Positions 44,515 through 51,975 of a stretch of DNA of 64,000 bases are shown one piece after another. The position numbers were made by a program, and so were the translations under genes. The stretch is from JAABVD01 sp965204545 (GTDB lineage Bacteria > Verrucomicrobiota > Verrucomicrobiia > Opitutales > UBA2995), in the NCBI GenBank assembly GCA_965204545.1, contig CBDBFA010000003.1, forward strand, positions 3,100,001 to 3,164,000, written 5' to 3'. The notes below the pieces were generated by a model. The model did no database searches and had not been told where the DNA came from. It was given only the letters and a program-made list of their open reading frames with translations. Every line of letters begins with the position of its first letter. Position 1 is the first letter of the stretch.

Positions 44515-44613
44515 AAGGGGTCAAACGCAAAATGTTAACGTCTCCGATGTTAACATTTTGCGTTTGACCCCTTCCTCCGCCTATCGATTTTAATATTTTG
44601 CGTTTGACCCCTT
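44515..44613. repeat. AAGGGGTCAAACGC palindrome plus a half copy
   Basis: A perfect 25-bp inverted repeat (44515-44539 and 44549-44573) around the 9-nt spacer GTCTCCGAT. The left arm starts AAGGGGTCAAACGCAAAATG. A right-arm half copy follows at 44590-44613 in the ATATT variant. The same structure recurs at 47651-47709. It lies downstream of the peroxiredoxin and could form a strong RNA hairpin. Confidence 0.9.
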
Positions 44614-44635
44614 ACCCCGCCTATATCCGTTGGTC

Positions 44636-46009
44636 ATGAATCTGATTCGAAAGGTAATACCATGGTTGGCCTGGAGCGTTATCTTCCCAACGCTTTTGAG
44701 CGCTGCCGATCGACCCAATATCCTTCTCATTTTCACCGATGATCAGGGATATTACGACGTGTCCTACAACGGTTTGGAGGATATCGAGACCCCGGTGTTG
44801 GACGCATTGGCGGAGGAGGGCATGCGATTTGACAATTTCTATGCCAATTGCCCGGTCTGTTCACCTTCCCGCGCCGCCCTGTTGACCGGTCGACAGCAGG
44901 ATTTGGTGGGAGTTCAGGGAGTGATTCGGGATTTGAAGGACAACACTTGGGGCTACTGGGACCCCAATTCCACTTCCATCGCCACCGTGCTGGGGAACAA
45001 CAGGTACGAGACGGCTCTGGTGGGAAAGTGGCACCTTGGTCTGGAAGAGCCCAACATCCCCAACCAGCGCGGATTCAAATACTTCAAAGGTTTTTTGGGC
45101 GACATGATGGACGATTACTATCATCACCGCCGACATGGTCACAATTTCATGCGGGAGAACCGAACGGTCATCGATCCCGAGGGCCATGCTACCGACCTCT
45201 TTTCCCAGTGGGCCGTGGATTATATCGGGGAAGCTTCCAAAAAGGAGGAACCCTTTTTTCTCTACCTGGCTTACAATGCTCCCCACAGTCCCATCCAACC
45301 GCCGCCGGAGTGGGTTGACCGGGTGATGGAGAGAGAACCGGGAATCGCAGAGAAGCGGGCCAAACTGGTGGCCCTTGTCGAGCATATGGACGCGGGGATC
45401 GGGGAGGTAGTCCAGGCCTTGAAGGACAACGGTGTTTACCGGAATACGGTAATCATTTTCAGCAGCGACAATGGTGGGTCGCTCCGGTTTGGATCGGACA
45501 ACGGTCCCTTGAGGGAAGGAAAGGGTACGGTTTACGAAGGAGGCCTTCTGGTGCCCACACTCGTGGTATGGAAAGATGAGATTGCCGCTGGATCCAAGAC
45601 AGACCACACCGGAATGACCATGGATATTTTTCCCACCATCCTGGAAATATGCGGTATCGAGTGGAACGTCCCGATCGAAGGGGTGAGTTTTGCTCCGGTA
45701 TTGCAAGGCCAAGCCGTGGATGTTTCGCAACGGGCCATGATCTTTTCCCGGCGTGAAGGGGGAATGGCCTACAACGGAAAAACCATAGAGGCAGTCAGGA
45801 TAGGGGATTTCAAGCTGTTGCAGAATTATCCGTTTGCCCCCTACGAACTCTATAATATCGTTGAGGACCCCTACGAAAGAAACAACCTCCTGGAGGGCAA
45901 AAGCGGCAACCAACTCAATCAGGTTCCGCAATTTTCACAACTTCGCGCTCGCCTTTCCCAACACTTCCAGGAACGCGGACGGGTTCCCTGGCAACCGCCA
46001 AGACCGTAA
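44636..46009 (+). CDS. Sulfatase, secreted
   Basis: A 457-residue protein. I chose the ATG at 44636; a TTG two codons earlier is possible. A signal peptide (MNLIRKVIPWLAWSVIF) ends near LLSAA. Motifs: NILLIFTDDQGYYD, CSPSR with C75 as formylglycine site, LLTGRQQDLVGVQ, ALVGKWHLG, FFLYLAYNAPHSPIQPP and SSDNGGSLRFGSDNGPLREG. This is a typical S1-class arylsulfatase-like enzyme acting on sulfated glycans. The half palindrome ends 22 bp before its start. Confidence 0.93.
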   Translation: MNLIRKVIPWLAWSVIFPTLLSAADRPNILLIFTDDQGYYDVSYNGLEDIETPVLDALAEEGMRFDNFYANCPVCSPSRAALLTGRQQDLVGVQGVIRDLKDNTWGYWDPNSTSIATVLGNNRYETALVGKWHLGLEEPNIPNQRGFKYFKGFLGDMMDDYYHHRRHGHNFMRENRTVIDPEGHATDLFSQWAVDYIGEASKKEEPFFLYLAYNAPHSPIQPPPEWVDRVMEREPGIAEKRAKLVALVEHMDAGIGEVVQALKDNGVYRNTVIIFSSDNGGSLRFGSDNGPLREGKGTVYEGGLLVPTLVVWKDEIAAGSKTDHTGMTMDIFPTILEICGIEWNVPIEGVSFAPVLQGQAVDVSQRAMIFSRREGGMAYNGKTIEAVRIGDFKLLQNYPFAPYELYNIVEDPYERNNLLEGKSGNQLNQVPQFSQLRARLSQHFQERGRVPWQPPRP

Positions 46010-46417
46010 AAACATGAATTAGAAAAAACCACTGAGGACACAGAGAACACAGAGGGAAGCGCGCCAAGGCGCGCGAATGAGGAATAAGGAATTTGGAATT
46101 GAGAAAGACTTTCGCCAAGGCGAGATGGCACAAGGGGGGAAAAGGAATAAACCACAGAGGGCACATTCTACGCCAACGGCGTTGAACTCCAAAGCCCAGT
46201 GTCGCGTAGCGCACGCTGGGTTACCGATTACTCCTATGAACGAACCCCAACGGGGTTCCACAAATTATTCCCAAAAGGCCCATTAAATGAACAAGCATCG
46301 AAAAATTGACTCCTTACGCCCATAATGAACCGAATGAGTTCGTTATCTCTGGCCAAATCCTCCAACGCCGGATTACCATTACTTCGGACCATTTGATGAT
46401 TTTTTGAAGAACCACTC
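46010..46417. other. Repeat-rich intergenic region with REP-like copy
   Basis: About 400 bp without a convincing gene. It contains a CACTGAGGACACAGAGAACA tract at 46030, GGCGCGCCAAGG-type palindromic scraps, and the third REP-like 80-bp copy at 46181-46263 (GTTGAACTCCAAAGCCCAGT to GAACCCCAACGGGGTTCCAC). A weak minus-strand frame at 46234-46419 is probably chance. Confidence 0.75.
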
Positions 46418-47626
46418 ATGAAAGACTTCCAACCAGATTCTCCTTACTTCCATGCACTCGTTTCGCGCCGCACCGCCGTCAAAGGCGGTCTTGCCGCCGC
46501 CGCCCTGGGGGCGATGAAGATATCCCCTTTCTCATTTGCCTTTCCTCCGGAGGCCGAGGATGAAGTGTTGGTCCCCTTTCTCGACATGCCCGTCACCCCT
46601 CCCAACCGGTTGGATTGGGAGAACCTGGACACTTGGCTGACCCCCTCGGATCAGGCCTTCAACGTGCAGCATTACGGCGTGCCTGAGGTAGACCTGGACA
46701 CCTTTAAACTGGAGATAGACGGCTTGGTCGAAAAGCCCATGGCTTTGACTATGGAAGACATTCGCAGTTTGCCCAGAAAAGACCAGTTCATGACCCTGGA
46801 ATGCTCGGGCAACGGGAGCAGCAAAGGCTTCATGAACGGCGTTTACAATAGCAAGTGGACCGGTACTCCGTTGAAACCATTGCTGGACCAGGTCGGTGTC
46901 GATCCGCGGGCCATCGAAGTGGTCTTCTATGGAGAGGACACCAGGGTGGAGACCTTGCGGCCCGGCACGACTCGCGAGTTGAAAGTGGAGGTTCCCTTTG
47001 GCCGCAGCCTGTCTTTGGACGATGCCATGAATGAAAACTGTTTATTGGCTTATGAACGCAATGGCGAACCCTTCGAACAAAGGCATGGGGCGCCCTTGCG
47101 CCTGATCATTCCGGGCTGGTATGGCGTCGCCAATGTGAAATGGCTCACCCGCATCGAGTTAAGGGACCAACGTTACATGGGGCGGTACATGGGACGCGAT
47201 TATGTGACGGTGCGGGGCGAGCGCTGGGGGGACAAAATTGTCAATGTGGAACACTCCGTTGGCCGCATGCGGTTGAAGTCGATTGTGGCTCGGGTGACGC
47301 GGCGTACGGCCCAGGATGGCAAGATTCCGCTTAAGGCCTACGGCGCAGCTTGGGGTGACGGAACCCCCATCGGGAAGGTCCAGGTAAAAGTCGATGATGG
47401 CGAGTGGCAGAACGCCGTTTTGGACGAGGAACCACGCCATAAATTCTGCTGGGTGTTTTTCTCCATCGATCTCGGTTTGCAATCGGCGGGCCGCCGCTCC
47501 GTCGTTTCCCGCGCCATCGACGGCAACGGCCGCATCCAGCCCTCCTCCGAGGACGATGAGATCGCTTTGAAGAAGACCTATTGGGAAGCCAACCAGCAAT
47601 GGGTCAGGGAGATTGAATTGGCCTGA
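46418..47626 (+). CDS. Sulfite-oxidase-family molybdopterin enzyme
   Basis: A 402-residue protein. A Tat signal (SRRTAVKGGLAAAALGA) fits export of a folded cofactor enzyme. The oxidoreductase molybdopterin-binding domain includes TLECSGNGSS with C129 as likely Mo ligand, RHGAPLRLIIPGWYGVANVKW and LTRIELRD. The C-terminal Mo-co dimerisation domain follows (IPLKAYGAAWGDGTPIGKVQ). Relatives oxidise sulfite to sulfate with transfer of electrons to a cytochrome. No heme domain is fused. Neighbouring sulfatases and a TauD-type dioxygenase fit sulfur metabolism. The substrate assignment is by family only. Confidence 0.9.
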   Translation: MKDFQPDSPYFHALVSRRTAVKGGLAAAALGAMKISPFSFAFPPEAEDEVLVPFLDMPVTPPNRLDWENLDTWLTPSDQAFNVQHYGVPEVDLDTFKLEIDGLVEKPMALTMEDIRSLPRKDQFMTLECSGNGSSKGFMNGVYNSKWTGTPLKPLLDQVGVDPRAIEVVFYGEDTRVETLRPGTTRELKVEVPFGRSLSLDDAMNENCLLAYERNGEPFEQRHGAPLRLIIPGWYGVANVKWLTRIELRDQRYMGRYMGRDYVTVRGERWGDKIVNVEHSVGRMRLKSIVARVTRRTAQDGKIPLKAYGAAWGDGTPIGKVQVKVDDGEWQNAVLDEEPRHKFCWVFFSIDLGLQSAGRRSVVSRAIDGNGRIQPSSEDDEIALKKTYWEANQQWVREIELA

Positions 47627-47646
47627 GCTTCCCCTTTTCAGGCCTC

Positions 47647-47709
47647 AAAAAAGGGGTCAAACGCAAAATATTAACGTCTCCGATGTTAATATTTTGCGTT
47701 TGACCCCTT
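47647..47709 (-). terminator. AAGGGGTCAAACGC palindrome, terminator-like for the minus-strand gene
   Basis: A 25-bp perfect inverted repeat (47651-47675 and 47685-47709) with the same GTCTCCGAT spacer as at 44515. It lies between convergent genes. On the minus strand the stem is followed by TTTTTT, so it can terminate the cytochrome gene. The right arm also encodes that gene's last seven codons and stop. Confidence 0.8.
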
Positions 47710-50445
47710 CTTCAGGTTGTAGATGGTATTTTGCAATTTCCCGATGACGGGATCCCCGTTGGCTCCGGCAAGCCGGTAGTCTATTTGCATCTGCCAGACG
47801 GGTTCGATCCCGGGGATGGTCAGTTTCAAGGTTTTTCCATCGCCGGAAAGTTCGGCCGAGGCCACCTCCAGGGTTTTGGTGTTGTAACGGTCTGAACCGT
47901 AGCGGGAGGAGCGTTTCAGCTCCCAGGTGGAAATGTAATAGTTTTGGGGATCCTCCGCTGTGGCCGGATCGAGAGGATCGGAAAAGGCGAGCCTCAATCC
48001 GTCGGTGTAGGCGTTCAGTTCGATGGGGAGGTGGACTGGCTTTCCCGTGGCGCGGATGCGATAGAAACCTCCGGGCAAGTCCATTTGACTGGTAGCCCAA
48101 GCCGACATTCCGCAGATGTAGAGGTGTCCGTTGGGATGAAACCTGCCGCGCATGATCCCGGTTGGCAGGTCGGGAATGGGAAGTCGGATCATCCCTCCCT
48201 GTTCCTGACCGTCGACAAATTCATGGGGCACGATTTCCAGCCGTCCGTACCCATAGGACAAGTTGAGCAGCTTGCCGTTCAGAGGCCCCCACTTTTCACT
48301 ATCGATCCACAGGAGTTCGGCAGGGGAGCGGTCAAACGATTTTGCCACCCAGCAGAGAGGTTGCTCCATGGCGGAGTCCGAACTGTCTTCCGGGGCGCCG
48401 TAACCATACATATTGCCGTAAAAGCGATTTCCCGGCTTCACCCAGTTGATGCGATTCATAGGGTTCCAGTGACCTTCCTGATCCGTAACGATGAAGGTGC
48501 CATCGGGGTTGATGCACACGCCGTTGGCGGCGCGAAATCCGTGGGCGATGATTTCACTGCTGGAACCGTCGGCCGACACTTTTATTAACGTTCCATGGTG
48601 CGCCACCAGGGGAGCCTTGGCGTGGCGGGCGCTCTTCGCATAGTAGAAATTCCCCTCTTGGTCCGCCTGAAGTCCCATGGCGAATTCATGGAAATGCTCG
48701 GTTACCTGATGGTCGCTATTGATCGCTTCGTAATAATCGGTCTCGCCGTCCCCGTTGAAGTCGCGCAGCGCCAGGAGTTGGTCCCGGCAGGTCAGGTAGA
48801 TCCGGTCATCGACAACCTTTAATCCCAGTGGTTGGTACAGACCGGCAGCGATGCGGCGCCAGGTGACTGCGGATTGGTCTCCATCTATCCCACCGACCTT
48901 CCACACTTCTCCGTCCCAACAAGAGACGTAGGCAAATTTTCCATCGGAAGAAAAGTCGACGCCCGTGGCGCGGATTTGGCTCTTCCAGGGGTTCTCCAAC
49001 GGTCGGGACAACCGGTCCCAGGCAAAACCGCCGTTTTCGTGGCTCTTTACAATCGGGGCGACGAGTTCCTGGGTCCACCGGCTCGGCCCTCCTCGGGTCA
49101 GGGGAGCCAAATCTTCCGGCGGAGTGGTTTTCGCCAGTGTCTGCAAGTGTGGTGAAGGGCGCTTTGCCAAAAATAGCTCCAACTTGAGGGGATTTGCGGA
49201 AGCGGGAATTTTCAAGGTGATGATTCCGTCTCCCTCACCGATGACGGTCTTATTGCTGGATACAGCCAAACCGACCCCGGCCTTGGCCACCCGCATGAGC
49301 AAGTCGTGAGAGGATTTCTCAATGTTCAAGGTTCGCACGAATACCGTCTGCCCTACCGTCTCCTGCACTCGGTAGGCTTCCAGTATGTTTGCGTCCCCGA
49401 TGGTGTATGCTACGACGGCACGATTACCGTGATGGTACAATCCACGGTATTTTCCCCATGATCGGGGCAGTGGACCGAAGCGTCTTCCATCCAGGCCGAC
49501 GAAGCGGGGATCGGAAAATTCCCCGGTCTTTGGATTGGCCCAGCCGGGTCCATCCGGCAGTTCGAACTGCAACTCCCCCACCGTTTTGGCGTGGATTTCG
49601 TGCCTGCCGTTGAATTGGATTTCGTTCCAATCGACAAATCCTTTCCCCGTCCAAGCCCCAACTACCCTCAGGGTATCGTGTTCGAACATGATAAAGGCCT
49701 TTCCCGCCGGCATTCCCCCGGCACCTTCGTCCAAGCGTATAGCGATTCCTTTGTAGGCGATATTTGCATTGGGGGAAATAGTGTCCGGGAGCGGATTACC
49801 CTCCTTTACCCATGCCCTTATCTCATCGGTGAGCACGGGTTGGGGAAGGGTGTCCGGCCCGACCAATTCGATGGATTTCATCATGAAGTCCCCGTAGTGA
49901 AAATCTCTCCAAGGCTCGCGTTTTACCGGCTTGGGCCCCATTGAAGTTCCTCGGGGCAGACCCGCCAGGTATTCTTCCGTTATCTCGAAGTATTCACTCG
50001 GATTGTGATCTTTGATGTATTTTTCCCTGATAAAATGAATGACCTCGTACTTTTCCCGGGGCGTGAGATGAATCAGGGGAGCCATGAGGCGCCAGCCGCG
50101 CGTTATGGCCTGGTACATGGAATAGGGATCATTCCCATACTGAAACCTTCCTTCCGAAAAACGCGTGGAATTGGGCAGGGAGCCGGGGAGGCTGAGGTCG
50201 CCGTGGCAATTATAACAGACTTGCTGATAGATCTGGTTGCCCTGGGCGAGGGTCTTCCTGTCGAATTCACGCAGATACCCGGCATGGTCGATATCCCTTT
50301 CATATTCGGGCAGTTCCGATTCAGGCAGGAGCAGGGAACCAGGTGGGAGACTTTCTTCCTGGCCGAAGGTCAGCGATGCCATCAGGGCAAGAAAGAACAA
50401 AAGTCGCGGTGGGCGATTAAGCCTGAGCAATTTTAACTGGATCAT
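47686..50445 (-). CDS. DUF6797-containing c-type cytochrome with glucose/sorbosone-dehydrogenase-like propeller
   Basis: A 919-residue protein. I chose the ATG at 50445, which opens a signal peptide (MIQLKLLRLNRPPRLLFFLA, ending near TFGQ). A single heme motif CYNCH (about residue 77) lies in an N-terminal cytochrome domain. A DUF6797-like region follows (AIRLDEGAGGMPAGKAFIMF, LPRSWGKYRGLYHHGNR). The second half is a beta-propeller like PQQ/sorbosone dehydrogenases (GVDFSSDGKFAYVSCWDGEV, GFRAANGVCINPDGTFIVTD). It is probably a periplasmic redox protein; its substrate is unknown. The C-terminus KGSNAKY comes from the palindromic repeat. Confidence 0.85.
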   Translation of the reverse strand: MIQLKLLRLNRPPRLLFFLALMASLTFGQEESLPPGSLLLPESELPEYERDIDHAGYLREFDRKTLAQGNQIYQQVCYNCHGDLSLPGSLPNSTRFSEGRFQYGNDPYSMYQAITRGWRLMAPLIHLTPREKYEVIHFIREKYIKDHNPSEYFEITEEYLAGLPRGTSMGPKPVKREPWRDFHYGDFMMKSIELVGPDTLPQPVLTDEIRAWVKEGNPLPDTISPNANIAYKGIAIRLDEGAGGMPAGKAFIMFEHDTLRVVGAWTGKGFVDWNEIQFNGRHEIHAKTVGELQFELPDGPGWANPKTGEFSDPRFVGLDGRRFGPLPRSWGKYRGLYHHGNRAVVAYTIGDANILEAYRVQETVGQTVFVRTLNIEKSSHDLLMRVAKAGVGLAVSSNKTVIGEGDGIITLKIPASANPLKLELFLAKRPSPHLQTLAKTTPPEDLAPLTRGGPSRWTQELVAPIVKSHENGGFAWDRLSRPLENPWKSQIRATGVDFSSDGKFAYVSCWDGEVWKVGGIDGDQSAVTWRRIAAGLYQPLGLKVVDDRIYLTCRDQLLALRDFNGDGETDYYEAINSDHQVTEHFHEFAMGLQADQEGNFYYAKSARHAKAPLVAHHGTLIKVSADGSSSEIIAHGFRAANGVCINPDGTFIVTDQEGHWNPMNRINWVKPGNRFYGNMYGYGAPEDSSDSAMEQPLCWVAKSFDRSPAELLWIDSEKWGPLNGKLLNLSYGYGRLEIVPHEFVDGQEQGGMIRLPIPDLPTGIMRGRFHPNGHLYICGMSAWATSQMDLPGGFYRIRATGKPVHLPIELNAYTDGLRLAFSDPLDPATAEDPQNYYISTWELKRSSRYGSDRYNTKTLEVASAELSGDGKTLKLTIPGIEPVWQMQIDYRLAGANGDPVIGKLQNTIYNLKKGSNAKY

Positions 50446-50536
50446 GGAAGATCGTGTTTTTGCCCACCAGTAGCAAGCCACCTGCACTGGTTTTCCAGGT
50501 CATTGGAAGGTGGACACAACGGGCTATCTGTTTATC

Positions 50537-51883
50537 CTAAATGATCCATTCCCACTTTGGATCCCAACGGACCAAGCGTTTCCTCCGGTAGGATTCCACC
50601 GACATGAGCAGGGTGACTGCTTCGATGAAAGCCTCGTCTTCATTACACCAGGTCCTCTCGCGGGTTCGAACGCATTGGAGAAAGTTCTCCATGTGGCTGG
50701 GCTTGGCATGTTCCTTGCCCGGAACGAAGGAGAAGGTGGGTTCCGGTTGCGGATACCTCGATGGCACGTAGGCTGGACCGTCGGCGAACACTTCGAACCG
50801 CGATGCCGCCTGGCCGATATTGTTGAAGATCATTCGGGCGTCCCTTCCACAGAATTCGGGTGGTTGGTTCCGTTTCGAATTAAAGATTCCTTCAAATTGG
50901 ACGGTCTGGTTTTGTTCTTGGAAGTGGTAATTGACCATCCAGGTGTCCGGGACTTCACGATCGTCCTTCCAGTGAGCATTGATGCCGGAACAGATACAGG
51001 TGTCGGGAATACCATGTCTGACAATGGACTGGACAAAGTCGAGTTCATGAGAAAGCAGGTCGCCAGCCTGACCGGTTCCGTATTCCCAGTAACAGCGCCA
51101 GTGCCAGAAATGGCGCTCATTGAACTCGATTCGCCTGGACGAACCCAACCAGCGGTTCCAATCCAATTGACTCCGGACTTCCTTGGGATCCGGGTGTTCG
51201 TAGTTGGAGTAGGCCCCGTACCAACGCCAGGGCGGTCGGTCTTCGGGCCCGTTGATGTAGCGTCCGGTCTTAATCAGGGTGATTTCTCCCAAGGCTCCGT
51301 CCTGGATCATTTTCCCGGCCACGTCGGCGGCGGCATGTTGCCTGCCCTGGTGCCCCAACTGCGTCACCCGATCGTATTTCTTGATGGCGGCACGCATGCG
51401 TTTGGCGGCTGGCAAAGAGGTGGTCCAGCCCTTTTCACAATAGACGTCCTTACCCGCTTTTACCGCATCGAGAAGCATTTTCTCATGCCAATGATCCGGG
51501 GTGGCAATGACGACTGCCTCCACTTTCGGATCATCCAGCAAATCCTGGTAGTCGAGGTAGGCCTTGACCTCCGGATTGTTGGCGTGATCCATGCCTTTTT
51601 GGAGGTGTGGCTGGTAAACATCGCATACCGCCACCACTTTGGCTTCGGGAATCGATGATGTGTAACTCAAGAGCCGCCCACCCCGCACTCCCAAGCCGAT
51701 GTGACCGATCCGAACCGGATCGCCGATCGGGCTTGCACCCAGGGAAATGGATGGGAAAGCCATGGGTGAAATCGCAGCCGTAACTGCCGCCTTGCCGCTG
51801 ATTTGCACGAATTCGCGGCGGGAGATTGGATATTGGGTCTCATCTTTATTCATGGTCCGGTTAGGGTATTCAGCTTTTTCCAT
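50537..51883 (-). CDS. Gfo/Idh/MocA family oxidoreductase with Tat signal
   Basis: A 448-residue protein. I chose the ATG at 51883, preceded by an AAAGGTGG ribosome site; 51853 is an alternative. A Tat signal (SRREFVQISGKAAVTAA) precedes the Rossmann domain (RIGHIGLGVRGGRLL). Next come VVIATPDHWHEKMLLDAVKA and DVYCEKGWTTSLPAAKRM; in the last, the usual EKP is EKG. The C-terminal domain includes WRWYGAYSNYEHPDP and LLSHELDFVQSIV. Secreted members are common in this phylum and may act on glycosides or inositol-like sugars with tightly bound NAD. The substrate is unknown. It is divergent from the PhoD-like gene. Confidence 0.92.
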   Translation of the reverse strand: MEKAEYPNRTMNKDETQYPISRREFVQISGKAAVTAAISPMAFPSISLGASPIGDPVRIGHIGLGVRGGRLLSYTSSIPEAKVVAVCDVYQPHLQKGMDHANNPEVKAYLDYQDLLDDPKVEAVVIATPDHWHEKMLLDAVKAGKDVYCEKGWTTSLPAAKRMRAAIKKYDRVTQLGHQGRQHAAADVAGKMIQDGALGEITLIKTGRYINGPEDRPPWRWYGAYSNYEHPDPKEVRSQLDWNRWLGSSRRIEFNERHFWHWRCYWEYGTGQAGDLLSHELDFVQSIVRHGIPDTCICSGINAHWKDDREVPDTWMVNYHFQEQNQTVQFEGIFNSKRNQPPEFCGRDARMIFNNIGQAASRFEVFADGPAYVPSRYPQPEPTFSFVPGKEHAKPSHMENFLQCVRTRERTWCNEDEAFIEAVTLLMSVESYRRKRLVRWDPKWEWII

Positions 51884-51975
51884 ATATCCACCTTTATTGT
51901 CCCGAAATAACCGTTTTCCCATTCTTGCGTTTGATCCCCGGACCGTTGGAGAGTTAGTCTGTTTATGAAAAATCC

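Noticed and set aside
44861..45931. A 356-codon minus-strand frame inside a sulfatase, and similar long frames at 50510-51658 and 28480-29412
   Set aside because: All are antisense to confidently assigned genes and lack recognisable motifs or ribosome sites.
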